From NCBI GenBank assembly GCA_002049455.2, contig KV918897.1, forward strand, positions 1 to 64,000: a stretch of DNA of 64,000 nucleotides. Reading direction: 5' to 3'. The position numbers were made by a program, and so were the translations under genes. Origin of the DNA: Porphyra umbilicalis (Eukaryota; Rhodophyta; Bangiophyceae; Bangiales; Bangiaceae). Positions 23,101 through 33,043 of this stretch are shown piece by piece. The notes beneath the pieces were generated by a model. That model had not been told where the DNA came from, made no database searches, and saw only the letters and a list, made by a program, of their open reading frames with translations. How positions within the stretch are numbered: position 1 is the first letter of the stretch; every line of letters begins with the position of its first letter.

Positions 23101-23164
23101 CACGCCCGCTGGCCACCGCCAATGAAGCACTGCGGACGCCGTCGCGGCCTTGGTGACCATTCAT
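20105..23164 (-). CDS. MSH4: MutS homologue MSH4, meiotic crossover factor
   Basis: MSH4 forms a heterodimer with MSH5 that stabilises Holliday junctions for crossover in meiosis. Exon 1 (about 23,164-22,850; ATG at 23,164) carries the family N-terminal block VALIENRAREVGMA. After an intron of roughly 150-200 nt, whose exact borders I could not fix, the second exon runs to the stop at 20,105 (about 857 codons). It has the lever/clamp region, VKRGYHMSVP, YVRPNF, IKQGRHPIL, Walker A TGVNGAGKS (about 21,057-21,033), Walker B LIIIDELGRSTST (about 20,720-20,690) and TLLATHF. There is no MutS mismatch-recognition domain I, as expected for MSH4. Both nucleotide-binding motifs deviate from the usual TGPNMSGKST and DELGRGT. 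A Ser/Gly-rich insertion sits between Walker B and the C-terminal helix-turn-helix. Its presence implies a sexual cycle. Confidence 0.92.
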
Positions 23165-24049
23165 GGCCACGGCGGTTGGGGCGCGATGGCGGGACCAACC
23201 CAGGTGGCGGCGACGGGACTGGTACGAACGGAGGAGACGGTGGTCGGCAACGTAAACGGGGCTGAACCACAGACAGGTACCTGTGTGGCAATTGGCGCAG
23301 AGAACCGCACGTCGAGGGAAGGCGTCCGTCGGTGGCGGCTAGGACGTTACAACATGTCGCCCGATGGCAGTTGGAGGACCAAAGCGGGACAGCGACATGC
23401 GAGGAGCTCACAGACGAGGCAATTTGCCCGCAGGCACACACGTCTCGAGCACCTACGCAGCTGCATGGTGTGTTCTCAGAAAACCTGCAGTATCGTGGCC
23501 GTCATCCAGGTTTCTCCCCGGTCGCCACCCCGCACGGCAAAGATCCAGGGTTGTCAGCCTTTGGCTGGGTTCGCCAAAACCTGAAGGTGAATCATCCTGA
23601 TTGAAATGAACGACAGAGCACTCAGGTTAAATCTAGTACACACAACGCTGTGATCAATTGATCCAACAGCCAGTGGAACAGGCGTTGGAAACTTTATTAC
23701 TCACTACTTTCGTCTTGGGCAATTGTACAGCGACGCAGCCAGATGGCGCGCGTGCCAACGCCAGGCGCGCCCGGCAAACTGGTCGACGCGAGGGGGGCAC
23801 ATGTGGCGTCAAGACCAGTGTGGAGGTGGAGCGGCTCTTGTGAGCGGCCATATGAATCTTGCTGCTTTTCGCGCTCGCGCACCTCAACCAAGACGTGTAT
23901 GGCAGGTCTTCGTCGTGCCAGGCGTGTGCGCTTGCTTGGCACGCGAGCCAATATGGTGGCCAAGACGGAATACCTGGTGTCGCGGCTTGCGCTACTGTGC
24001 CGCCCTTTGCGCCCGTGTCGCCCGTCCTGGTGGTGGCCTGCAGCGCTGC
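23165..24049. other. intergenic with dispersed repeat copy 3
   Basis: No supported gene. Contains the third, most diverged copy of the ~60-bp repeat (23,545-23,611). The right end may include further decayed transposase sequence. Confidence 0.5.
23545..23611. repeat. dispersed ~60-bp repeat, copy 3
   Basis: Aligns with 6946-7010: CAGG-TTGTCAGC-TTTGG ... GCCAAA ... CCTGATT ... TGAACG in the same order, with scattered substitutions. Confidence 0.45.
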
Positions 24050-24320
24050 ATGTACAGCGGGCACAAAAGGGACCACGCCATAAATATTTAGTCTGTGGTG
24101 ACACCTAATGGGCTGGTCTTCCATCTGTACGGGCCTGTGGAGGGCCACAGGAGCGACATGACCATGTAAAACGAGTCGGGCATGGACGACATCCTCTCCG
24201 AGAACCTGGTGATCGACGGTGTGCAGTACATCCTATATGATGACAAGGCGTACATCTTGAGGCTGTGGATGCAGATGGCATACACGGGGGAGCTGACGGC
24301 GGAGCAGGTGGAGTACAACG
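24050..24320 (+). pseudogene. Harbinger/PIF-type DDE transposase remnant
   Basis: In one frame after correcting a one-base shift near 24,088 the translation reads MYSGHKRDHAIKY, then VVTPNGLVFHLYGPVEGHRSDMTM, a TAA, then NESGMDDILSENLVIDGVQY and LYDDKAYILRLWMQMAYTGE. This is the typical C-terminal core of Harbinger (DDE_Tnp4) transposases: Y-x-G-H-K-R-x-H, GPVEG, and the L-Y-G-D-x-A-Y motif (here Asp replaces Gly). A TAG where the family usually has Gln, a TAA and the frameshift show it is dead. It ends at YN|G with a possible donor GTACGC. Confidence 0.7.
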
Positions 24321-24818
24321 GTACGCCACGGCCTCGATGACAGTCATGTGGCACCACAACGCCACAATAACCTCCCGTGCTGCAGTCTGCCATGAAGTCT
24401 CACCGTCGCGCCAACAACACGGCATCCTGCGCGCACACTGACCAAGGCTCCTGCCAACGATGACCTCACACATTCAAACCACCGCGTGCGTCCCAGCACA
24501 CCCGCAACCACAATTCCCCCCGCATACTCCACCTCCCAACGCTTCTCCACCCGTACCCTACACCCCATCTACTCACGCCTGGCGGTGGAGAGCGCCAGCT
24601 CCATCATCAGGGACATGGTCGCCGAGTGCTGTGCAGCCGATGATGCCGCCGCCGCGGCAGCCGAGGACGCATCTCGTGACGTCTGCGCCTGCGCCGTCAC
24701 GAGCAATTCTCTCGCGTGATGCATCCGGCGCTCCTCGAGGGCGAGACGCCGGTCCTCTAAGTCTTGCTTGCGCTCTTCCCTCTATTTTATAATGGAGAGA
24801 AGCTCGTCTTCATGGGCA

Positions 24819-25265
24819 TCATAGAATGCACGGCGTAGTTTCTTGCTGCCGCTCCGATGGATAGGGGTGCTCGCAGAACCATCGTTTTCCCCCACAGTCT
24901 GTACCGCCTCCCGGTTCGTCGCCCTTCGTCAATTCGACATCAATCGACACTCGACAACGACGCATCATGGCGTTCCGTGCCTGCGCACCTTGCTGGCGCA
25001 GCCGTGCCTCCTTCTGGTACGTCGCCTCATCCCCACACTCATTCGCCTGGAGCCACATCTCCGTAGCCCTCACTGCACCCACCAAGAGCTCAGTCAGCTC
25101 GCTCCGTTCCAGCTCATTCTCCTTGCTGCTATGGGACTTACACACTTTGTTTTCTCGCTCACACTGGTCCGTCAGCAACTTAGAGCGGTCGGCCAGGTGC
25201 TTGGGATCGGTATCGAACGGGGCATTGGATTGTTTGTTGAACCAGTCCACCGCCTTCTGCGACAT
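24819..25265 (-). CDS. possible transposon accessory protein, Lys/Glu-rich helical
   Basis: An ATG at 25,265 opens 148 residues (MSQKAVDWFNKQSNAPFDTD). The middle is helical and charged (CERENKVCKSHSSKENELERSEL, EARLRQQGAQARNAMMRRC). Pattern and position opposite a Harbinger transposase remnant resemble the Myb-like partner protein that Harbinger elements carry; that is inference, because the DNA-binding half is not visible. Another short coding-like stretch on the plus strand (24,590-24,719: LAVESASSIIRDMVAECC) may belong to the same decayed element. Confidence 0.4.
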   Translation of the reverse strand: MSQKAVDWFNKQSNAPFDTDPKHLADRSKLLTDQCERENKVCKSHSSKENELERSELTELLVGAVRATEMWLQANECGDEATYQKEARLRQQGAQARNAMMRRCRVSIDVELTKGDEPGGGTDCGGKRWFCEHPYPSERQQETTPCIL

Positions 25266-26609
25266 AGCGACGCGCGCGTGCCCCGAGGCAACATGCGCAC
25301 CAGCGTTACAAGCCACATTCACTCACATTACATCATTAAGATCGCTTGCACCTGTCGGACGCCAGAAACGAGCTGATTCCCTGTTGTCGACTCAGGGACG
25401 CAGCTCTTCGACGGTTCATCGCCGGTGGTCGCACGTGACGGCGTTCCGTCAACAGGCGGGGCAGGGGAGGGTGTCGATATCATAGCTACACTGACGTGAG
25501 CGATTGTGATACCCGAAGACGCGAAAAAATGGCCTGCATGTCACCACTGGCCCCGCTGTGAAAGAGAGAGCCACGTGGCCTCAAACCTACCGCATCGCGT
25601 TGTACAAGTGTATTCGGGCCGTGCCACCCCTTTTTGGAGCCCCGCAGCGGCGACACGTGGTCGAACCGTTCAGGTGTGGTACTGTGCGCTCAACCCGGAC
25701 ACGGCTGTAACGCCTGAGAGTACCATCGGGAACGGTCGAGAACTTATGTATCTCGACGGTATCTCCGCAACGTAGCACGATGTACCGACGAAAGACCGTC
25801 AATGGGACGGGCGCGTTATATGCCAAAACTCCCCAATGCCCCAGCGCCGGTACACAGTAGCGGGCTGAAAGGATCCCAGCAGAGTGCACAGGGGCTCCTG
25901 CAGAGCATAGTATCGTCGTACCCCCGCCGCGGCGGCCAAGCTGCGCGTCATGGGTGCATTCAAGCTTCATGACGAAGTCTCCACAAGAAAGAACCCACTG
26001 CGCACCCATTACCTGGACATGTGGCTTCTCTGTGGTCAGAGGCAAAAGCGGAGGAGAAGGCCAGGCTGCCTAGCCTCGCTCGCGAGAGGGGGTGCCAGGC
26101 ATGTCGCACACTGGCAGAGAAGCGAAGCCGCGTTGCAGCCCCTTAGATCGGACCTCTTGCATCCCCACGGCCTGGGGACTCGAGGGCGGAGGGTCTAGCT
26201 GCACCCCAGGGCGCGGATGTGCTCCTATAGCTCGCACCGGTTGAGAGATTCACTCTGCCTGGGATCGTAGCCGGGGATCGGGCACTGTGTACGTCGACGG
26301 GCAGCGCAGCGATCGCAGCCGCCGGTTCGACTGGTTGTAGCGCCGGGCGGGCTATAGATGCGGCTGGAAATTGTTTACGGACCACCGCGGCGGCAATGGT
26401 GGCTAGTGCTGACGTCGAAGCTGTGGCACCCACTGGCAGCGGGGAAGGCCATGAGACGCGCGCTGCCGGGCCCAGCGTGGATATGGCATTCGATACTCGG
26501 ATGGCCGCCTGTGACTCTTCGGGAGAGGCGCAGCCACGGTCCTTCGAAGCCATCGTCAGAGCACATCTCGTGGCTGAAAATCTGAATACGTTCCGAGCCA
26601 TGTCGGGCA
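25266..26609. other. no supported gene
   Basis: Average-GC sequence with short frames only. The plus-strand stretch 26,396-26,758 is weakly coding-like and may be an upstream piece of the degenerate gene that follows. Confidence 0.5.
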
Positions 26610-27317
26610 ATGGACGGGATACTCTCTACACCCGCAAGACAGTGCCCCACAAGGCCGTCGGGGGCCCGAGACATTCGTCGACGGTCCCTCAAAGCGTCGT
26701 CGGCCGTCATGAGACGGTGCCGCAACAGCGAGGCGGCTGTGAAGAAAAACATTGGTGACGTCTGCCGTAGGGCTAAGGAAGATGGTATTACGGTCGTGGT
26801 CCTGTCGCGGGCCTCTGCGGCCGTTCCCGTGCGTTTTCAGACACAATGTGTTGTGACAAACAGTATCTCCTTTGAGATGTGGCAGCGAATCCGCTGCCGC
26901 ATCGGCGGGTCTCTGAGCGTACTTACAAGTGCGGCGGAAACGCGCGTTAACGGGCGGGCAGCCTTCTCAGAGATTCGGAACCGCATGAACTTTACTCCTA
27001 TGGGGGCCACGCTGATGAGCGTGCTGGCCGCTGCCAAGGCCCTGGTGGCATGTACTTTGGCCCGCAACCACTTCATCGAAGGATCCGTTGATGGCCACCC
27101 AGCCGCGGAGATTCTGCTCTCCTTTGGCTCTGACGCGGTGGTCGACAGAGTTCGTGCAAGGCTATCCTCATGTGCATCAAGCAGTCGTCTCCATGCAGCC
27201 GGGACAACGCAATCCTTTTCGGGGATTTTTCCTTTGAGAAGGACAACTACAGCTTGTTGGTCTGTATGGCTGAGCTGTGTGCACTTGATTCAAAAGACAT
27301 GCGGACCAGAGGAATAA
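26610..27317 (+). CDS. unrecognised frame, part of a broken gene
   Basis: An ATG-started frame of 235 codons. Residues about 45-190 look protein-like (AKEDGITVVVLSRAS, FEMWQRIRCRIGGSLSVL, MNFTPMGATLMSVLAAAKALVA) and then coding character moves to another frame at about 27,170. No domain is recognised. Confidence 0.35.
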   Translation: MDGILSTPARQCPTRPSGARDIRRRSLKASSAVMRRCRNSEAAVKKNIGDVCRRAKEDGITVVVLSRASAAVPVRFQTQCVVTNSISFEMWQRIRCRIGGSLSVLTSAAETRVNGRAAFSEIRNRMNFTPMGATLMSVLAAAKALVACTLARNHFIEGSVDGHPAAEILLSFGSDAVVDRVRARLSSCASSSRLHAAGTTQSFSGIFPLRRTTTACWSVWLSCVHLIQKTCGPEE

Positions 27318-27643
27318 TCGTGGCACGCGGCACGCGACCAGTGCACCTGATCCTGATGGCGGACTACTCATTCACTATCTCATTTGACGGACACGCACGG
27401 GCTACCTGCCGTTCTCCGCGCGTGTACTGCGGCTGCCTCGCGCGACCGTTTGCCATAAGCAATAGGCTCCTTCCAAGATATGCTGACTACGTCACTACGA
27501 ACCACAGCAGCCGTGCCGCGCTCGTGCCTCGCACGCTCCTCCAACAACAGGAAAAGGGGTCACTGCACGCCGACGGACCTTTAGCGACGATTGTGGACCC
27601 CCCGGCGGCCGTGAGACCCTGTCCTACACGCGTCGGGTACTGA
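27170..27643 (+). CDS. unrecognised frame, continuation of the broken gene
   Basis: A 157-codon open frame with DNAILFGDFSFEKDNYSLLV and HLILMADYSFTISFDGHA. It overlaps the previous frame and ends one base into the ATG of the next. Three successive frames with protein-like content suggest one ancestral gene broken by frameshifts, or unresolved introns. Confidence 0.3.
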   Translation: MCIKQSSPCSRDNAILFGDFSFEKDNYSLLVCMAELCALDSKDMRTRGIIVARGTRPVHLILMADYSFTISFDGHARATCRSPRVYCGCLARPFAISNRLLPRYADYVTTNHSSRAALVPRTLLQQQEKGSLHADGPLATIVDPPAAVRPCPTRVGY

Positions 27644-28812
27644 TGGTGTATGAACCCGAAGGTACTGTACCGATGCCCTTGCAGATTACACTTGGCGTGA
27701 GCCCGTGGATACTGTCGCTGGGGGTGGAGGCGGTTGCATTTGAGGCGGACGCGGAGCGGGAGAAGGCATATGCGGCGGCAATTGCGGGCGCGCTGCGGCA
27801 GGACGTGGGGGTATCTCCGGAATCCGTTTGGGCCAGCACACTCGAGGGAAAGGTGTGCCACAACATTGGGAGGAATCTCGCAACCGGTTGCGACGTGGTG
27901 GAGGGCTTCGTGCACCTCGCGCTTTCCACGACTTATCGGCGGGTCTGTGAGCTGTGGACCGCTCCGCTGCCAGTATTGAACCGACCAGTTCTCTTCGGGG
28001 CCGAAGAGCGGTTCACTGTCCGGCGGCAAGAAATAGTTTTGTGGACCTCTTCCGTTTCAGCTTCGAGTGGGCGAGTATCACGCCCAAGCTCCACGTGCTT
28101 GCATGTCACGCTGCTGAATTGGCTGCAACAATATGGGTCCTTGGCGCTCTGTTACGGACCGGGAATCGAGACCTGGCACTGGTACAGTGCGTTCTCGTTA
28201 CAAGAGACAGCTGATTCGGCTCTATATGAAAAAAAGTGGCCTACACGCACTGGAATGGAAGACTCGCGACCCATATTCCCTTGTACACGATTCTCTTGTA
28301 ACGAGAACGCACTGTACTTCAACCAGAATACCACAGATGCTTCAGCAGCGCCCGATTCGAAGAGTTGCGTGCGGTTGGTCGAACGGGCCCCAGTGAGCCG
28401 GGGCCTTGGAAATCTCGCGTTCAACCGTGGGAAGCGTCGGGCCACGGCTACCGTAGACGCTCGGTGTGCCAAGAAACTAAATGACATGCGGACCGCTCGG
28501 GATCAAATCTGCTACTGTCGCGGCGCGCGCCAGTCGACCGCCTGCGCGGCCACGGCACTTGCCAACGCGGAAAATTGGGCATCCAGCGTCTACCAGGCGG
28601 CGGTTGGCATGATTGCAACTTACCGAGCTGGGGCCGCATTGGCCAACGAGGCAGCTGTCACCGCATCTGTGGCTGAAGCTGCTGTGGCCGCCGAGACCCA
28701 GGCGCTTCTCGAGCGGGCAGAGGAAGCCTGTCTGAAAGCACTACTGCAGGAGTGGATCTATTCCATGTATAGGTTCTTGTGTTGCTGTATGAAAAGGGGC
28801 GCTTCGATATGA
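27643..28812 (+). CDS. unrecognised protein, interrupted in frame by a small inverted-repeat element
   Basis: An ATG at 27,643 opens 389 codons. The N-terminal part (about 1-130) and the C-terminal Ala-rich helical part (about 260-389; VYQAAVGMIATYRAGAAL, ending in a Cys-rich hydrophobic tail) look coding. Codons 181-224 come from a TA-flanked inverted-repeat element (28,185-28,314) whose 132-bp addition preserved the frame. No known domain; may be a decayed gene rather than a live one. Confidence 0.4.
   Translation: MVYEPEGTVPMPLQITLGVSPWILSLGVEAVAFEADAEREKAYAAAIAGALRQDVGVSPESVWASTLEGKVCHNIGRNLATGCDVVEGFVHLALSTTYRRVCELWTAPLPVLNRPVLFGAEERFTVRRQEIVLWTSSVSASSGRVSRPSSTCLHVTLLNWLQQYGSLALCYGPGIETWHWYSAFSLQETADSALYEKKWPTRTGMEDSRPIFPCTRFSCNENALYFNQNTTDASAAPDSKSCVRLVERAPVSRGLGNLAFNRGKRRATATVDARCAKKLNDMRTARDQICYCRGARQSTACAATALANAENWASSVYQAAVGMIATYRAGAALANEAAVTASVAEAAVAAETQALLERAEEACLKALLQEWIYSMYRFLCCCMKRGASI
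28185..28314. mobile_element. 130-bp TA-flanked inverted-repeat element (Tc1/mariner-type MITE)
   Basis: Perfect 23-bp terminal inverted repeats, 28,185-28,207 and 28,292-28,314, beginning CAGTGCGTTCTCG. Flanking dinucleotides are TA on both sides (28,183-28,184 and 28,315-28,316), the target duplication of the IS630-Tc1-mariner superfamily. No internal gene. Confidence 0.85.
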
Positions 28813-29367
28813 CTACTTTCCGCTCCTAACGTCTATTTCCCTGAGAGGATCTATTGATCATCTTAGGATCACTTGATCCCCATTTCCAGTGTGGTCGGAG
28901 GTAAGTAGCTGACACTGTGCACATGGAGGTGTTCACCTCACGTTTGGCACCTGTCCGTTCCGAACATCGACGTTCGCCCCCCCGTTATACTTGTGTCATA
29001 CACGGCCGCATCAATATAGGTATTCGAACCGGGACGTGAAGCACTAACAAAGACAGTTTCTGTACAACATCAGTCGATATTTCCGTAAGAATATTCTAAA
29101 CGCACGCAGGCGAGGACTTTTTTTGGAAAGCCCTTGTCATGTCCCGCACTCTTGTGGCCCTCTGTAACTGTCTTGGAGCATAAAGGACGTTCTTGACGTA
29201 TCGAAGATCAGTTGTAGAAGACAGAGTCGGCCACAAATTTTATCTGCCGGCCCTAGGGACGCGTGTTCGCGGTGCTGTGACACTGAATAGCCCAAAAACG
29301 AGCGTTTGCCGTTGACCCCGTCTCGAACTGTGGGCTAGTTCAGGATCTTCTTCAATAAACAGTCATA
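28813..29367. other. no supported gene
   Basis: Moderate-GC sequence without coding character, between the unknown frame and the left end of an inverted-repeat element. Confidence 0.55.
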
Positions 29368-29919
29368 TGGTGCGTGTCCCAAAAATGAGACATGCGCGTT
29401 TTCTGAAGTACTGACACATCACTGCACGGGCGCAGGCGGCGTGGGGTACGAGAAAACTCTCGACTGGCTTTCATGGAAAGAGCCTCTCCCGACGCGTGCT
29501 TGGCTGACAACTCCTTAATACCCGCCTGTGGGCCCTGTTCTATGGACCTCTTAGATAGCCCCGATCTTGGAGCCAGTCTTTTTCAGGTTCTTGGGGTTAA
29601 AGGTTTGCAACGCCAAAGCTCATGTGCTGACTGGATCTTCGATGAGGGGTGTCCCAAATCGTGTTTTCCTCACAGGGGGCTACATGGGGGTCTTTTTCAC
29701 GTTTTTATTGGTAAGGTGGTGCCCATTTCTTCGTGCACAAATTGTCACTTTCCCCCATGACACGTCAGGATGTGCCGCCTCTGCTAACACTGTCAGGGGC
29801 TGTTCTGGAAACACAGTGGGACCGAATGGGTCACATTACATTATCGGACCGTTGCAGAAGGCCAGTGGGCCGAGAAAAAAAGAAAAAACCGCGATGTCTC
29901 ATTTTTGGGACACGCACCA
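29368..29919. mobile_element. 552-bp TA-flanked inverted-repeat element
   Basis: Left end TGGTGCGTGTCCCAAAAATG continues as a perfect inverted repeat of 26 bp inside TA (29,366-29,367); the right end is its reverse complement, followed by TA (29,920-29,921). Interior frames show no transposase motif, so it is non-autonomous. Its ends differ from those of the 28.2-kb and 56.5-kb elements, so at least three families are present. Confidence 0.8.
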
Positions 29920-31081
29920 TACAAGAAATGTTGATTGCTTCGTAGTCACTGGAAAATGTGACGAATCTTAGATTTCCAACCAGGGCTACCTGCCAGTAGT
30001 ACACGGCGAAAATTAAGGTGCTCGATAATTGCGCGCGACGGTAATCATCGATAAAGTGCATCAGGTATGGGAGCGGTGGCACGAAGGATGCAGCGCGGTC
30101 AGAATACAGGAGGTGGGGATAATGCAGCCTCCGAGTGGGGCGCTGGAGTACACAGCGTGCAGTTCGGCGCTCGGGCTTCGAGCAGGGCATCAAGTGCCCA
30201 CGCCTAGTTAAGACCGCCTCCAGCGGCTCTTTTGGATTTCAGGGCCCAGGAGGCCACCTGATTGGATCGGTCCAACACTTTTGGCTTTCTATCGGCGGTT
30301 GCGATGGCTGGCAGTGGGATTGGAGAACATTACACTTACTGCCTGCACGTCCTCAGTCTTTCCTGAGGAAGTGGACGTGGACCAATCAGCCCATGACACC
30401 TACTCAACAGGCGAGATGCCCTTGAGTCCACTCCCAGTGTGAAGGCAAGTCTCTGATCTGTCTCCGGCTCTCATGCGCATGCGCAAGACATGACATCCGA
30501 CGAGCCCAGTTCGAAGAAGATGCAGTTTACTTCCCGATCCGATAGCGGTCGGATGGGTTCTTTCCATACCATTGGGTTCAACTCAGAGCGCTGATCACGA
30601 TGATGTCAAAACCACGCGGTCCACCCAAGACTATCAACAAACCCAGAGTAATTGGGTTGCCTTCGTTGCCAGCAGAGCTCGTGTTGTCCGGTCCTGCTGG
30701 CCGCGCATCATGGTTGTATGCGGACCCTCCTTTACCATATAGTTGTTGACGTCCAGGGCCGGCCCTCAAGGTGCTTGGAAACATCAGGAGCGAAAGGAGA
30801 GGCGACAGGATGGCGGCACAGCGATCATGAGCTCGGTGCGGGATGATCCGGCGACGGGTGGACGTGGCGGCGAGGAAGACGGGCTGCCAAATCGCTGCTC
30901 CGACACGAGAGTGTGGATCAGAGCCACTTGAGGCCACACGAGAATCGCGGCGCATTCAGGCAACTTCTTCAATGGCATCTTGCTCTTCAAATTCAAAAGA
31001 GCCACCTTGACTTGGCGTGGGCCGCCGATAGGCAATCTCCGCACTTCCAGAGTGAGCTAGTGCGAGGTAGGGAGAAAACAT
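29920..31081. other. no supported gene
   Basis: Mixed-composition DNA; nothing recognisable on either strand. Confidence 0.5.
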
Positions 31082-31656
31082 ACATTAGTCAGCACGGGCG
31101 AGTGTCTGCTCCGTCGTATGGGATAGTGCCTGTTTATTCCATCGAATGAGGCTGCGCCTGTTGATGAATGCCGACGATAGAGTACTGTTTGTGCTGATAT
31201 GTAATGATACGTCTGCCGATGGACCACATTAGTCAGCACGGGCGAGTGTCTTCTCCGTCGTATGGGATAGTGCCTGTTTATTCCATCGAATGAGGCTGCG
31301 CCTGTTGATGAATGCCGACGATAGAGTACTGTTTGTGCTGATATGTAATGATACGTCTGCCGATGGACCACATTAGTCAGCACGGGCGAGTGTCTTCTCC
31401 GTCGTATGGGATAGTGCCTGTTTATTCCATCGAATGAGGCTGCGCCTGTTGATGAATGCCGACGATAGAGTACTGTTTGTGCTGATATGTAATGATACGT
31501 CTGCCGATGGACCACATTAGTCAGCACGGGCGAGTGTCTTCTCCGTCGTATGGGATAGTGCCTGTTTATTCCATCGAATGAGGCTGCGGCTGTTGATAAA
31601 TGCCGACGATTGAGTACTGCTTGTGGTAATATTGAGTAGAACGTCTGCCGATGGAA
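31082..31656. repeat. four 144-bp tandem repeats
   Basis: Units start at 31,082, 31,226, 31,370 and 31,514, each with ACATTAGTCAGCACGGGCGA. Copies 1-3 are nearly identical (copy 1 has TCTGCTCC, the others TCTTCTCC); copy 4 diverges in its second half. Because 144 is a multiple of three, the minus strand stays open through the array, but the 48-residue peptide repeat resembles nothing known and I do not call it a gene. The array ends 8 bp before the tRNA-Leu gene. Confidence 0.95.
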
Positions 31657-31663
31657 CCAAGCA

Positions 31664-31746
31664 GGTCAGACTGCCGAGCGGTCTAAGGCGCTGCGTTCAG
31701 GTCGCAGTCAACATCGTTGGCGTGGGTTCGAATCCCACTCTGATCA
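31664..31746 (+). tRNA. tRNA-Leu(CAG)
   Basis: 83 nt. Acceptor GGTCAGA pairs with TCTGATC (one G-U), discriminator A at 31,746. D-arm TGCCGAGCGGTCTAAGGCG, anticodon stem CTGCG/CGCAG with loop TTCAGGT (anticodon CAG), a long variable arm (TCAACATCGTTGGC) as in all tRNA-Leu, and T-arm GTGGG TTCGAAT CCCAC. No intron. A T5 stretch follows at once. Confidence 0.96.
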
Positions 31747-31749
31747 ATC

Positions 31750-31754
31750 TTTTT
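31750..31754 (+). terminator. Pol III T5 terminator of tRNA-Leu
   Basis: Five T, 4 nt after the discriminator base. Confidence 0.85.
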
Positions 31755-33038
31755 ATCACCTCAAATGAGGTATGTGCGGGGGCACCGGCTCAGGCCCAGT
31801 CTTGACGACGGGCTCTCAGCGTGCACGCACGCGTGTGAACCAATGAGAGCGCTGCGTTCCAATCACGGCTGCTTCATTTCTATAAATCTGCCTCGAACGA
31901 CAGTTCCGCTCACGCAGGCCTTACGCTCAAAATAGGCTCCTTTTGGGACGATTGTGGTCGGGACGTGAGCGTGTGCGAGATTTTCTGGAATATCTCGCAC
32001 ACGAACATGCGTGGCGAGGCCATCAGATGATCCCAGATCGGTTTTTGGACCCGGGTCGACTGTCAGAAAGTAATGCCCACACGTGACTGACCACGATACG
32101 AGGCACCACAAAACGGGGGCAGAGATGGACGATCGTCACTGATTGGGCGCTTGCGGCCACGGCTCTCGCCTGTTTCACAGCAACCGAGATCGCGTGGCTG
32201 GCGTCCATCGATCTCTTTTCACCCGATTTGCGAACATTTCTGCTGCGCCGTTAAGATCACCCCCACCCCAGCACGACGAAAAACAGGACTTAGACGTCAT
32301 ATTCGGGTCGATCACGTTCACATGTGCTCACCGTCAAGACAAAGCCTCAGTGAGATTCCCGTTCAAGATCGTGGGAAATTCAGCAGGAACCTTGCACACG
32401 TTTCTTCGTGCCCCCCTGCATGACCAGGACACGATGCTCAGTTCAGTATGGTGCTTTTCCAAATTTTGCCATGTCCGCGGGCGTGAACGTTTGACCATAC
32501 CCCAACACCCCCTCTGAGTCCCTCAAAATCGCCTGTCTCTCGACGCGGCCCACAGACACGAATGAGCACTCGTGTTCAAATCGTGGCCTGATCGAGACGA
32601 AACGACGAAAGATCGAGACTATCTGATGGCTGGGAAGTGGTCCAGTTGACGGATCACGCTCTGACGGGCACTCTGATGGCCCTTGACCCGAATTGTACTG
32701 CCCCGTTCGATGCCGGTCCACGCTCCGTCCGAATTGGCTTTCAAACACCTTCGGCCCAGGGCTTAATCTGATTGCGCTGTCTAATGCAGAGGCTCTCCTG
32801 GGCCCTGTGCGCGTGTCATGAAAATTACGGAATCTTGCAGCGCTCGGGGGACTCCCATGAGGACGAAATGGCCCGCAAACACCTTCCTCGTGAGATGACC
32901 ATAAAGCGCATCGGAACTTCCGGTACGCGACCTAGGCGTCATTCCATTGGTCCACGCACATCCGGTGGTTTGAACTGAGAATCAGATCCTCTGCCGGCTG
33001 CCAGTGCCCACCAGGAACGAGAAAAGGAGTCAGCACTC
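31755..33038. other. no supported gene
   Basis: Low-signal DNA between tRNA-Leu and the retrotransposon; no coding frame or repeat identified. Confidence 0.5.
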
Positions 33039-33043
33039 GTGTC
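33039..33043. repeat. target site duplication GTGTC, left copy
   Basis: Identical to 43,377-43,381 immediately after the right LTR. A 5-bp duplication is typical of Ty3/gypsy integrase. Confidence 0.95.

Noticed and set aside
29010-29045. B-box-like sequence (TTCGAA near a CCGGG) suggesting another tRNA
   Set aside because: No acceptor, D or anticodon stem can be drawn around it.
31057-31527. 156-codon minus-strand frame with 48-residue repeats
   Set aside because: It exists only because 144 is divisible by three; no start context, codon bias or homology.
31082-31656. Possible CRISPR-like array
   Set aside because: Units are contiguous 144-bp tandem repeats without unique spacers, in a eukaryotic genome.
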